Positions 40,645 to 49,960 are shown, counted from the first letter of the stretch. The stretch is 64,000 nt of DNA from Aeromicrobium erythreum (GCF_001509405.1 NZ_CP011502.1:3038001-3102000); one strand, 5' to 3'. Numbers and translations: made by a program. The notes: generated by a model from the letters alone, not told the origin.

Positions 40645-43188
40645 ATGACCATCACCGTCATCAAGCGCGACGGCAGCCGAGCGGACTACGACGGCTACGA
40701 GATCGCGAGATCCATCGAGGAGGCCGCCACCGGCCTGCCCGACCAGGTCTCCCGGGCGACGCAGCTGCGCGCCGAGCTGGAGATCACGCTGTTCGACGGC
40801 ATCAGCAGCGAGCAGCTCGACGAGGCCGTCATCGGCGTCGCACTGCAGAACGTCAAGGACGACCCGGCCTTCGACACGATCGCGTCGCGCCTGCTGGTCA
40901 AGACGCTCTACAAGAAGATCTTCGGCGAGGGCGTCACGCGCGAGGAGGTGTACGCCTTCCACGGGCCGGCATTCGTCCGCGCGATCCTGCGCGGCGTCGA
41001 GCTCGGGCTGCTCGACGAGCGGCTGGCCGAGGCCTTCGACCTCGAGCGGCTCGGGTCCGCGCTCGACCCCGACCGCGACGACCTGCTGCGCTACGTCGGC
41101 GCGCAGACCATGCGCAACCGCTACATGATCACCGAGCCCGACGGCACGCCCCTGGAGGTGCCGCAGTTCTTCTGGATGCGCGTGGCGATGGGCCTCGCGC
41201 TGAACGAGGAGGACGCCACGACGGCCGCGCTGTCGTTCTACGACAAGATGTCGCGCCTCGAGTACCTCGCCGCGGGCTCGACGCTCGTCAACGCGGGCAC
41301 CGCGTACAGCCAGCTCTCCAACTGCTTCGTCATGCAGATGGAGGACGACATCGAGCACATCGCCAAGAGCGTCCGCGACGTCATGTGGCTGACGAAGGGC
41401 ACGGGCGGCATCGGCCTCTCGGTCACGCAGCTGCGCGCCGAGGGCTCCCCCATCCGCTCGAACAACACCAGCTCGACCGGTCCGATCCCGTTCATGCACA
41501 CCATCGACTCGACGTTGCGCGCCGTGAGCCGGGGCGGCAAGAAGTTCGGCGCCCTGTGCTTCTACATGGAGAACTGGCACCTCGACTTCGGCCAGTTCCT
41601 CGACCTGCGGCAGAACTCCGGCGACCCCTACCGGCGCACGCGCACGGCCAACACCGCCGTCTGGATCTCCGACGAGTTCATGAAGCGGGTCGAGGCCGAC
41701 GCCGACTGGTACCTGTTCGACCCGCTCGAGGTCGACGACCTGCCGGAGCTGTTCGGCCAGGCGTTCAGCCGCCGCTACGCCGAGTACGCGGCGCAGGCCG
41801 AGCGCGGCGAGATCCGGCACAAGAAGCTGAAGGCGCGCGAGCAGTTCCGCGCCATCCTCACGACGCTGCAGACGACGTCGCACCCGTGGCTCACCTGGAA
41901 GGACACGGTCAACACCCGCGCCCTCAACCAGAACACCGGCACGATCCACCTGTCGAACCTGTGCACCGAGATCTGCCTGCCGCAGGACCGCGAGAACATC
42001 AGCGTCTGCAACCTGGCGTCGATCAACCTCTCCCGGCACGTGGTCGGACGCCGCGGCGACGCACGCGTCGACTGGGACCGGCTCGCCGAGTCCACGCGGC
42101 TCGCCGTCCGCCAGCTCGACAACCTCATCGACATCACGATCAGCTCGGTGCCGGAGTCGGAGCGCTCGAACGAGGAGAACCGCGCCCTCGGGCTCGGCGT
42201 CATGGGCTTCACCGACGTCGTCGAGCGGTTCGGCTGGTCCTACGAGAGCGAGCGCGCCTACGACCTCATGGACGAGCTGATGGAGTTCGTCAGCTGGCAC
42301 GCGATCGACGCCTCCGCCGACCTCGCCCGCGAGCGTGGCGCGTACCCGAACTTCGCCGGGTCGCGCTGGAGCCAGGGCATGGTCCCCTTCGACTCCCTCG
42401 ACCTGCTCGAGGCCGACCGCGGCGTGCCCGTCGACGTCACGCGTCGCTCCCGCCTGGACTGGGACGCGCTGCGCGCCAAGGTCGCGGGAGGTGTCCGCAA
42501 CTCCACGCTGATGGCCATCGCGCCGACCGCGTCGATCGGCCTCGTCGCCGGCACCACTCCGGGGCTGGACCCGCAGTTCAGCCAGATCTTCAGCCGGGCG
42601 ACCGCGGCGGGCAAGTTCCTCGAGGTCAACCGCAACCTCGTCGAGGACCTGCGCGAGCGAGGCCTGTGGGAGTCGCTGCGCGAGGACCTGCTGCGCCACC
42701 AGGGCGACCTGTCGAAGGTCGAGGGCGCGCCCGCCGACCTGGTCGAGATCTACCGGACCAGCTTCCAGCTGTCGCCGTACGCGTTCCTCGAGGTGGCGGC
42801 CCGCGCGCAGAAGTGGATCGACCAGGCGATCAGCCGCAACATCTACCTCGCCAGCCGCGACGTCGGCGACATGGTCGACCTGTACGCGGCCGCGTGGCGG
42901 ATGGGCGTCAAGACGACCTACTACCTGCACATGATGCCGCGGCACACGGCCGAGCAGAGCACCGTCAGGGTCAACAAGGCCGAGACCGTCGCCCCGCGGG
43001 GCGCGACGCCGTCGGGCGGGCGCGGCTTCGGCGCCCGCCGCGGCTTCGGCGCCGCCACCGCAGCCCCGACCCCGGCCCCGGCTCCGGTGGCCGTCGTGCC
43101 GGAGGAGATCCAGGAGCTCGACGTCGTCGACGGGTCCGCCTGCCCGATCGATCCGCAGGAGCGCCTGCAGTGCGAGTCCTGCCAGTAA
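40645..43188 (+). CDS. nrdA: Ribonucleotide reductase class I, large subunit
   Basis: An 847-residue R1 protein that reduces ribonucleoside diphosphates. An N-terminal ATP-cone (about 3-95) implies dATP feedback control. Active-site residues by alignment logic: redox Cys227 and Cys455, Asn438, thiyl Cys440 and Glu442 (NLCTEICLPQ). The radical-path tyrosines lie in TTYYLHMMPRH, and the C-terminal shuttle pair is in CESCQ. A Pro/Ala-rich linker precedes the tail. The ATG at 40645 has a GAGGGG ribosome site; an upstream in-frame start lies in the riboswitch and is rejected. A 58-bp palindromic repeat separates it from nrdB. Confidence 0.95.
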   Translation: MTITVIKRDGSRADYDGYEIARSIEEAATGLPDQVSRATQLRAELEITLFDGISSEQLDEAVIGVALQNVKDDPAFDTIASRLLVKTLYKKIFGEGVTREEVYAFHGPAFVRAILRGVELGLLDERLAEAFDLERLGSALDPDRDDLLRYVGAQTMRNRYMITEPDGTPLEVPQFFWMRVAMGLALNEEDATTAALSFYDKMSRLEYLAAGSTLVNAGTAYSQLSNCFVMQMEDDIEHIAKSVRDVMWLTKGTGGIGLSVTQLRAEGSPIRSNNTSSTGPIPFMHTIDSTLRAVSRGGKKFGALCFYMENWHLDFGQFLDLRQNSGDPYRRTRTANTAVWISDEFMKRVEADADWYLFDPLEVDDLPELFGQAFSRRYAEYAAQAERGEIRHKKLKAREQFRAILTTLQTTSHPWLTWKDTVNTRALNQNTGTIHLSNLCTEICLPQDRENISVCNLASINLSRHVVGRRGDARVDWDRLAESTRLAVRQLDNLIDITISSVPESERSNEENRALGLGVMGFTDVVERFGWSYESERAYDLMDELMEFVSWHAIDASADLARERGAYPNFAGSRWSQGMVPFDSLDLLEADRGVPVDVTRRSRLDWDALRAKVAGGVRNSTLMAIAPTASIGLVAGTTPGLDPQFSQIFSRATAAGKFLEVNRNLVEDLRERGLWESLREDLLRHQGDLSKVEGAPADLVEIYRTSFQLSPYAFLEVAARAQKWIDQAISRNIYLASRDVGDMVDLYAAAWRMGVKTTYYLHMMPRHTAEQSTVRVNKAETVAPRGATPSGGRGFGARRGFGAATAAPTPAPAPVAVVPEEIQELDVVDGSACPIDPQERLQCESCQ

Positions 43189-43197
43189 CCACGGACC

Positions 43198-43255
43198 CGC
43201 TGGTCGAGTAGTCCGTCCCGTGAGGCACGAACAGGGACGGACGTATCGAGACCAC
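43198..43255. repeat. Single half-element of the palindromic repeat between nrdA and nrdB
   Basis: Arm A (CGCTGGTCGAGTAG, 43198-43211), a hairpin with stem TCCGTCCC/GGGACGGA, and arm B (GTATCGAGACCAC, 43243-43255). There is no core and no inverted second half, so it shows the minimal unit of the family. It starts 9 bp after the nrdA stop and may fold in the nrdA-nrdB message. Confidence 0.92.
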
Positions 43256-43327
43256 CCGGCGGCCGTCGCGCGAGCCGGCTCCGCGACGGCCGCCTCACCA
43301 CCCCGACCCCAGAGAGCGAGAACCCCC

Positions 43328-44311
43328 ATGCCCATCCTCGGCACCGGCATCGCCGAAGGCCTGCTGCTCAAGCCCGTCACCTACCCGTGGGCGATGGAGC
43401 TGTACGACCAGGCCGTCGCCAACACGTGGTTCCCCAACGAGGTCCAGCTCGGTGAGGACCTCGCCGACTTCGAGCGCATGAGCGACGACGAGCGCCACGC
43501 GCTCACCTTCCTCATGAGCTACTTCAACCCCAACGAGCTGCTCGTCAACAAGGCGCTCGCGTTCGGCGTGTACCCCTACGTCAACGCGGCCGAGTGCCAC
43601 CTCTACCTCGCCAAGCAGATGTGGGAGGAGGCCAACCACTGCATGAGCTTCGAGTACGTGCTCGAGACGTTCCCCATCGACCGGGTCGCGGCGTACGAGT
43701 CGCACGTGAACGTCCCGTCGATGGCCGCCAAGGAGGCCTTCGAGGTGCGCTTCATCCAGCGGATGACCGAGCAGACCCTCGACATCACGACCACCGCGGG
43801 CAAGCAGGACTTCGTCCGCAACCTCGTGGCGTACAACGTGATCCTCGAGGGGATCTGGTTCTACTCCGGCTTCATGGTGGCGCTGAGCTTCCGGCAGCGG
43901 AACCTGCTGCGCAACTTCGGCTCCCTCGTCGACTGGATCGTGCGCGACGAGAGCCTGCACCTGAAGTTCGGCATCAACCTGATCCTCACGGTGCTCGACG
44001 AGAACCCCGAGATCGCCACCGAGGAGTTCGCGGCGGAGATCCGCCAGATGGTCCTCGACGCGGTGGCCATGGAGGAGGCCTACAACCGCGACCTGTTGCC
44101 GCACGGGATCCTCGGGCTCAACGCCGACTACATCAACACCTACGTCCGCTACCTCGCCGACCGGCGCCTGGAGGAGCTCGGCTTCGAGCCTCACTACGGA
44201 GCGGCGAACCCGGCGAAGTGGATGGCGACGGCCAACGACACCCTGCAGCTCGTCAACTTCTTCGAGTCGATCAACACCTCCTACGAGGTCAACGCCCGCG
44301 CGGGCTCCTGA
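43328..44311 (+). CDS. nrdB: Ribonucleotide reductase class I, small subunit, class Ic-like
   Basis: A 327-residue R2 ferritin-fold protein supplying the radical or oxidant to NrdA. Inferred metal ligands are Glu70, Glu101, His104, Glu174, Glu208 and His211. The position of the usual radical tyrosine (EXXHXXXY) is Phe108 (EANHCMSF), and the first ligand, normally Asp, is Glu70, 31 residues before Glu101. Both features match class Ic enzymes such as that of Chlamydia, which use a Mn/Fe centre instead of a tyrosyl radical. The ATG at 43328 follows AGAGAGCGAGAA. Confidence 0.93.
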   Translation: MPILGTGIAEGLLLKPVTYPWAMELYDQAVANTWFPNEVQLGEDLADFERMSDDERHALTFLMSYFNPNELLVNKALAFGVYPYVNAAECHLYLAKQMWEEANHCMSFEYVLETFPIDRVAAYESHVNVPSMAAKEAFEVRFIQRMTEQTLDITTTAGKQDFVRNLVAYNVILEGIWFYSGFMVALSFRQRNLLRNFGSLVDWIVRDESLHLKFGINLILTVLDENPEIATEEFAAEIRQMVLDAVAMEEAYNRDLLPHGILGLNADYINTYVRYLADRRLEELGFEPHYGAANPAKWMATANDTLQLVNFFESINTSYEVNARAGS

Positions 44312-44325
44312 GCGGGCGGGCGAGC

Positions 44326-44748
44326 ATGTCGTGCGTCGGGTTCTTCACCCCCGAGCAGCTGGCCCGGGTGCGCGCCGCGGGCGACGACCCCCGCCCGGTG
44401 TCGACGTTCCGCTCGCCCGAGGCGTCGGCGTCCAAGCGGCGGCGGGTGGCGGAGATGGCCATGTCGCCCGACCCGCGGGTGCGGGCCGCCGCGGCGGGCT
44501 CGTCGCTGGCGGCCGCGGAGGTGCTGCAGCGGCTGGCCGCCGACCCCGACCTGGGCGTGCGCGCCGCCGTGGCGCGCCACCCCGCGTCGCCGCCGGACCT
44601 GCTCGACCGGCTCGCGACCGACGCGGACGAGACGATCCGCGGCTGGGTGGCCGCGAACCCGGCGTCGTCACCCGACCTGCTCGAGCGGCTCTGCGACGAC
44701 TCGTCCCCGACGGTGCGGTCGGTGGCCGCCTGGGCCCAGTGTTGGTGA
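44326..44748 (+). CDS. Leucine-rich-repeat-variant (HEAT-like) protein
   Basis: A 140-residue protein whose second half is four imperfect repeats of about 22-24 residues (DPRVRAAAAGSS, DPDLGVRAAVARHP, DETIRGWVAANP, SPTVRSVAAWAQ), the pattern of the leucine-rich-repeat-variant family. It begins 14 bp after nrdB on the same strand and may be co-transcribed. Such proteins are binding scaffolds; function here is unknown. Confidence 0.75.
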   Translation: MSCVGFFTPEQLARVRAAGDDPRPVSTFRSPEASASKRRRVAEMAMSPDPRVRAAAAGSSLAAAEVLQRLAADPDLGVRAAVARHPASPPDLLDRLATDADETIRGWVAANPASSPDLLERLCDDSSPTVRSVAAWAQCW

Positions 44749-44837
44749 GGGAGGGGCTGGTGACGGTCGCGGCGCGCCTGTTCCCTGGGCGCCCCTCGCG
44801 TCGGCGCGGCGACGGCACCGCGGGTAGCCTCCCGTGC

Positions 44838-45383
44838 ATGTCCCGAGCCCTCACCGTCAGCGACACCGTGGTGGTCGGCGTCGAGCCCGACGTCGTCTAC
44901 GCCGCGCTCAGCGACGTCCGGCAGATGGGGCGTTGGAGCCCGGAGAACACGGGCGCCGAGCTCGCCGACCCGGGCGCGCCGATCGGGGTCGGCACGGTGT
45001 TCGTGGGCACGAACCGTCGCGGCCGCGCCCGCTGGCACACGCGTTGCGTCGTGACGGCGGCCGACCCCGGCCGACGCTTCGCGTTCGACGTGCGCGCCTG
45101 GGGTCCGGGCCGACGTCTGCTGCCGGTGCGGGTGGCGTCGTGGGAGTACACGTTCGAGCCCGCCGTGGGCGGCACGCTCGTGACCGAGACGTGGCTCGAC
45201 GGTCGCACCGGCTGGCCCGACTGGACGGCGTCGGTGTTCGACCGGGTGGCCACGGGACGCGACTCCTTCGCGACGTTCCAGCGGGGCAACATCCGCCGCA
45301 CGCTCGACCGGCTCAAGCGTGAGCTCGAGTGGGAACGTGGCCGGGAGCAGGCCCCCCAGGACCGCACCGACGACGCGTCGTGA
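44838..45383 (+). CDS. SRPBCC (START-like) family protein
   Basis: A 181-residue protein with the polyketide-cyclase/START-like beta-alpha fold (VYAALSDVRQMGRWSPENTG, SWEYTFEPAVGGTLVTETW). The fold forms a hydrophobic ligand pocket; no catalytic residues can be assigned. A TAGCCT box 8 nt before the ATG suggests its own leaderless promoter. It is followed closely (9 bp) by the FhuF-like gene. Confidence 0.8.
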   Translation: MSRALTVSDTVVVGVEPDVVYAALSDVRQMGRWSPENTGAELADPGAPIGVGTVFVGTNRRGRARWHTRCVVTAADPGRRFAFDVRAWGPGRRLLPVRVASWEYTFEPAVGGTLVTETWLDGRTGWPDWTASVFDRVATGRDSFATFQRGNIRRTLDRLKRELEWERGREQAPQDRTDDAS

Positions 45384-45392
45384 GCCGTCGCC

Positions 45393-46055
45393 ATGCCTGA
45401 GCTCGACCGCCTCGGCGAGTTCTTCGCCGTCGAGCGGACCGTCGACGGCGACGGCTGGCGGCCGCTGGCCGACCTCGTCGACGGAACCTACCTGCACACG
45501 CGCGTGGTCGCGACGCACCTCGCGCTCGCGTCGCGCGTCTCCGCGGCGAGCTCGGCGGGGGTGCCGGGCCACGGGCGGCAGGCGGTGGAGCCGCGGGTGG
45601 CGGCGTCGGTGGCGTCGCTGGGGCTGTTCGCACGCCTGCTCTCGCCGACCGTGGGCGCGTTGCTCCTCGACGTCGACGCGCCGGCCGACGTGCACTGGCG
45701 CGAGCAGCCCACGGGCACGCTGCCCCTGGCCGCCGGTGCGTGGTCGGCGCCCGACCTCGAGGCCGTGCTGTCCGACGTGGTGGCGCCGCTCGCCGCTCGT
45801 CTGCGCACGGAGCACTCGGTCTCGGAGCAGGTGCTGGCGGGCAACGCGGCCTCGGCCGTGTTCGGGGCGCTGCGCATGGCCACGCTCGCCCGCCCCGACG
45901 TCGCCGACCGCGCGCTCGACGTCGGCGCCCGGGCACTCGCGCACCCCTACCTCGTGGGCACGGGGGAGCCCGACCTGCCGTTCCGGCGCCGCTCCTGCTG
46001 CCTCTTCTACCGGATCCCCGGCGGCGGCACCTGCGGCGACTGCGTCCTCGCCTGA
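45393..46055 (+). CDS. FhuF-like (2Fe-2S) protein
   Basis: A 220-residue protein ending in the FhuF-type iron-sulfur motif: Cys-Cys in RRSCCLFYR followed by C-x-x-C in GGTCGDCVLA. In FhuF this motif binds a 2Fe-2S cluster used to reduce ferric siderophores in the cytoplasm. The N-terminal part is variable. Its presence between nrdB and cobN may relate to metal release, but this is inference from position. Confidence 0.8.
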   Translation: MPELDRLGEFFAVERTVDGDGWRPLADLVDGTYLHTRVVATHLALASRVSAASSAGVPGHGRQAVEPRVAASVASLGLFARLLSPTVGALLLDVDAPADVHWREQPTGTLPLAAGAWSAPDLEAVLSDVVAPLAARLRTEHSVSEQVLAGNAASAVFGALRMATLARPDVADRALDVGARALAHPYLVGTGEPDLPFRRRSCCLFYRIPGGGTCGDCVLA

Positions 46056-46077
46056 CCCCCTCCCACCGCAGCCCCCC

Positions 46078-46168
46078 ATCGGTGGATCAGCAACCTCCGT
46101 GACGACGATCCCGGCGATCGGTGGATCATCAACCGCAGGGAGCGTCCTGGGGTTGGTGATCCACCGAT
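46078..46168. repeat. Triplicated 18-bp motif, two direct and one inverted
   Basis: ATCGGTGGATCAGCAACC (46078-46095), ATCGGTGGATCATCAACC (46117-46134) and the inverse at 46151-46168 (GGTTGGTGATCCACCGAT). The outer pair can form a long hairpin that would end the FhuF-gene transcript just before the cobN riboswitch; the middle copy offers an alternative pairing partner. Confidence 0.8.
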
Positions 46169-46200
46169 AGGGGGTTCGGGCGCTCGGCCGACTAGGCTGG

Positions 46201-46300
46201 CCGGGACCCGTCGCCGCGGGTCGGGGAAGCCGGTGCGAGTCCGGCGCGGTTCCGCCACTGTGACGCCTGCGAGCAGGTACAGCCAGACACCCTTCGCGGC
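46201..46300 (+). promoter_or_regulatory. Cobalamin riboswitch upstream of cobN
   Basis: Contains GGGGAAGCCGGTGCGAGTCC, then GGCGCGGTTCCGCCACTGTG and the closing ACAGCCAGACACCC. A TAGGCT promoter box at 46193-46198 starts it. It precedes cobN-cobF. Confidence 0.95.
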
Positions 46301-46342
46301 GACTCCCGCCGCACGGGGCGAGAACCCCGAGGAGGAACCCCG

Positions 46343-49300
46343 ATGACCCGCATCGCGCTGCTCTCGACGTCCGACACCGACCTGCTCTCGGCCCGCGCCA
46401 GCGGCGCCGACTACGTGTACGCGAACCCCGCCAAGCCGGGCCACACCGACATGGCCGCGGCCATCGAGGCGGCCGACCTCGTCGTCGCCCGCATCCTCGG
46501 GTCGCCGCAGGACCTGTGCTCCGGCTTCGCGCGGATCCGCGCCACCGGCAAGCCGATGGTCGTGCTCGGTGGCGAGCAGTCACCCAGCGCCGAGCTGATG
46601 GAGCAGTCGACGGTGCCGATCGGCGTGTGCGCCGACGCCCACGTGTACCTCGCGGAGGGCGGGCCGGAGAACCTCGCCCAGCTGCACGCCTTCCTCTCCG
46701 ACACCGTCCTGCTGACGGGCGAGGGCTTCGAGCCGCCGAAGGTCCTCCCGGAGTGGGGCCTGGCGCCCCGTCCGCAGGGCGCCGACGCCGCGGAGAACGT
46801 GGGCAAGGCCCGCATCGGCGTCCTCTACTACCGCGCCCACGAGGCGAGCGGCAACAGCGGCTTCGCGCACGCGCTGGCCGACGCCGTCGACGCCACGGGC
46901 GACGCCGTCGGCGTCCCGATCTTCAGCTCGTCGCTGCGCGCCGCGCCCGACGCGCTCTTCGAGGAGATGGCGAACCTCGACGCGCTGATCGTCACCGTGC
47001 TCGCGGCCGGTGGCACCAAGCCCGGCACCGTCAGCGCCGGCGGCGACGACGAGTCGTGGGACGTCGCGCGGCTCAAGGCCCTCGACATCCCGATCCTCCA
47101 GGGCCTCAGCCTGACGTCGAGCCGCGCCGAGTGGGAGGCCTCCGACGACGGCGTCTCGCCGCTGGACTCCGCCAACCAGATCGCCATCCCCGAGTTCGAC
47201 GGGCGCATCATCACCGCACCCTTCTCGTTCAAGGAGGTCGACGAGGACGGGCTGCCGCGCTACGTCGCCGACCCCGAGCGCAGCGCCCGCGTGGCCGGCA
47301 TCGCCGCCGCCCACGCCCGCCTGCGCCACACGCCGCCGGCCGAGCGCAAGGTCGTGCTCATGCTGTCGGCGTACCCCACGAAGCACAGCCGGGTCGGCAA
47401 CGCGGTCGGCCTCGACACCCCCGCCTCCACCATCCGTCTGCTGCGTGCCATGCGCGACGCCGGCTACGACCTCGGCGCCCCGGGCGAGATCCCGGGCCTC
47501 GAGCACGACGACCTCACCGAGGCCGGTGACGCCCTCATCCACGCGCTCATCGACGCCGGCGGCCAGGACGAGGAGTGGCTCACCCACACGCAGCTCACCG
47601 AGAGCCACGTGCGCATCCCCGCCGGCCGCTACACCGAGTGGTTCGAGGGCTTCCACCCCGACCTGCGCGACGCGATGCTCGAGGCGTGGGGTCCCGCGCC
47701 CGGCAGGCTCTTCGTGAACGACGACAGCGAGATCGTGCTCGCCACCATCCGCGCCGGGAACGTCGTGCTGATGATCCAGCCGCCCCGCGGCTACGGCGAG
47801 AACCCGGTCGCGATCTACCACGACCCCGACATGGCGCCGTCGCACCACTACCTCGCCGCCTACCGCTGGGTCGAAGAGGAGTTCGGCGCGCACGCCGTCG
47901 TGCACCTGGGCAAGCACGGCTCGATGGAGTGGCTGCCCGGCAAGAACGCCGCGCTGTCGGCGGCCTGCGGCACCGACGCCGCCATCGGCAACCTGCCGCT
48001 GATCTACCCGTTCCTCGTCAACGACCCGGGCGAGGGCGCGCAGGCCAAGCGTCGCGCGCACGCCACGATCGTCGACCACCTCATCCCGCCGATGGCGCGT
48101 GCCGAGAGCTACGGCGACATCGCCAAGCTCGAGCAGCTGCTCGACGAGTACGCCAACATCGGCGCGATGGACCCGGCCAAGCTGCCCGCCATCCGCGAGC
48201 AGATCTGGACCCACATGCGGGCCGCCGAGATGCACCGCGACCTCGGCCTCGACGACCAGCCCGACGACGAGGGCTTCGACGACTTCATCTTCCACGTCGA
48301 CGGCTGGCTCTGCGAGATCAAGGACGCCCAGATCCGCGACGGCCTGCACGTGCTGGGCCAGGCGCCGGGCGGCGAGGCGCGCGTGAACCTCGTGCTCTCG
48401 ATCCTGCGCGCCGCACAGATCTGGGGCGGCGAGACCGGTGCCGTCCCCGGCCTGCGCGCCGCGCTCGGCCTGCAGGGCGACACCGAGGGCCAGGACCGCG
48501 AGTCGCTGCAGCGCATCGACGCCGTCGAGGAGCAGGCCCGCGCCCTCGTGCAGGGCATGGAGGACGCCGGTTGGGACACCGCCGCCGTCGAGGGCCTGCA
48601 CGACGACCCGGTGGTCCGCGACGTGCTGCGCTTCGCCGCCGAGCAGGTCGTGCCGCGCCTCGCGCAGACCACCGACGAGCTCGACCACGTGCTGCACGCG
48701 CTCGAGGGCGGCTTCATCCCCGCCGGCCCGTCGGGCTCGCCGCTGCGCGGACTCGTCAACGTGCTGCCCACGGGCCGCAACTTCTACACCGTCGACCCGA
48801 AGGCGGTGCCGTCGCGCCTCGCCTGGGAGACCGGGCGCGCGATGGCCGACTCCCTGCTCGAGAAGCACCTGTCCGACACCGGCGAATACCCGCGCTCCGT
48901 GGGCCTGTCGGTGTGGGGCACCTCGGCCATGCGCACGTCGGGCGACGACGTCGCCGAGGTGCTGGCGCTCATCGGCGTCGAGCCCGAGTGGGACCCGGCC
49001 TCGCGGCGCGTCAACGGCCTGCGCGTCGTGCCGCTGGAGGAGCTCGGGCGCCCGCGCATCGACGTCACGGTCCGGATCTCCGGCTTCTTCCGCGACGCGT
49101 TCCCGCACGTCATCGGCATCCTCGACGACGCCATCCGCCAGGTGGCCGAGCTCGACGAGCCCCTGGAGCAGAACTACGTCCGCGCGCACACCGAGGCCGA
49201 CCTCGCCGAGCACGGCGACCGGCGTCGAGCCACCACCCGCATCTACGGCTCCAAGCCGGGCTCCTACGGCGCGGGCATCCTGCAGGTCATCGAGGCCGGC

Positions 49301-49960
49301 AACTGGAAGACCGACGACGACCTCGCCGAGGTGTACACGGCGTGGGGCGGCTTCGCCTACGGCCGCGACCTCGACGGCCGTCCGGCGGCGGAGGACATGC
49401 GCGCCAACTACCGGCGCATCGCGGTGGCGGCGAAGAACATCGACACCCGCGAGCACGACATCGCCGACTCCGACGACTACTTCCAGTACCACGGCGGCAT
49501 GGTCGCGACGGTCCGTGCGCTCACCGGCGCCGAGCCGAAGGCCTACGTCGGCGACTCGACCACGCCCGACGCGGTGCGCACCCGCACGCTGCAGGAGGAG
49601 ACGACGCGCGTCTTCCGTGCCCGCGTGGTCAACCCGCGCTGGATCTCGGCCATGCAGCGCCACGGCTACAAGGGCGCGTTCGAGCTGGCGGCCACCGTCG
49701 ACTACCTGTTCGGCTTCGACGCGACCGCGGGCGTCGTGCACGACTGGATGTACGAGAAGCTCGCCACCGAGTACGTCCTCGACGAGACCAACCAGGAGTT
49801 CATGCGCACGTCGAACCCGTGGGCGCTGCGCGGCATCGTCGAGCGGCTCGGCGAGGCGGCCGAGCGTGGCCTGTGGGCCGAGCCCGACCCGGAGGTCGTC
49901 GCGGCCATGCAGCAGGTGTACCTCGACCTCGAGGGCGACCTGGAGGACCGGCACACGTGA
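46343..49960 (+). CDS. cobN: Cobaltochelatase subunit CobN
   Basis: A 1205-residue CobN/BchH-family large subunit that binds hydrogenobyrinic acid a,c-diamide and receives cobalt. Conserved stretches include VVHLGKHGSMEWLPGKN, EDMRANYRRIAVAAKNIDTR-like sequence and FQYHGGMVATVRALTG. It works with an AAA+/VWA partner, here most likely the ChlI-ChlD-type protein at 20021. A GAGGAGG ribosome site precedes the ATG; the stop overlaps cobF by 4 nt. Confidence 0.96.
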   Translation: MTRIALLSTSDTDLLSARASGADYVYANPAKPGHTDMAAAIEAADLVVARILGSPQDLCSGFARIRATGKPMVVLGGEQSPSAELMEQSTVPIGVCADAHVYLAEGGPENLAQLHAFLSDTVLLTGEGFEPPKVLPEWGLAPRPQGADAAENVGKARIGVLYYRAHEASGNSGFAHALADAVDATGDAVGVPIFSSSLRAAPDALFEEMANLDALIVTVLAAGGTKPGTVSAGGDDESWDVARLKALDIPILQGLSLTSSRAEWEASDDGVSPLDSANQIAIPEFDGRIITAPFSFKEVDEDGLPRYVADPERSARVAGIAAAHARLRHTPPAERKVVLMLSAYPTKHSRVGNAVGLDTPASTIRLLRAMRDAGYDLGAPGEIPGLEHDDLTEAGDALIHALIDAGGQDEEWLTHTQLTESHVRIPAGRYTEWFEGFHPDLRDAMLEAWGPAPGRLFVNDDSEIVLATIRAGNVVLMIQPPRGYGENPVAIYHDPDMAPSHHYLAAYRWVEEEFGAHAVVHLGKHGSMEWLPGKNAALSAACGTDAAIGNLPLIYPFLVNDPGEGAQAKRRAHATIVDHLIPPMARAESYGDIAKLEQLLDEYANIGAMDPAKLPAIREQIWTHMRAAEMHRDLGLDDQPDDEGFDDFIFHVDGWLCEIKDAQIRDGLHVLGQAPGGEARVNLVLSILRAAQIWGGETGAVPGLRAALGLQGDTEGQDRESLQRIDAVEEQARALVQGMEDAGWDTAAVEGLHDDPVVRDVLRFAAEQVVPRLAQTTDELDHVLHALEGGFIPAGPSGSPLRGLVNVLPTGRNFYTVDPKAVPSRLAWETGRAMADSLLEKHLSDTGEYPRSVGLSVWGTSAMRTSGDDVAEVLALIGVEPEWDPASRRVNGLRVVPLEELGRPRIDVTVRISGFFRDAFPHVIGILDDAIRQVAELDEPLEQNYVRAHTEADLAEHGDRRRATTRIYGSKPGSYGAGILQVIEAGNWKTDDDLAEVYTAWGGFAYGRDLDGRPAAEDMRANYRRIAVAAKNIDTREHDIADSDDYFQYHGGMVATVRALTGAEPKAYVGDSTTPDAVRTRTLQEETTRVFRARVVNPRWISAMQRHGYKGAFELAATVDYLFGFDATAGVVHDWMYEKLATEYVLDETNQEFMRTSNPWALRGIVERLGEAAERGLWAEPDPEVVAAMQQVYLDLEGDLEDRHT

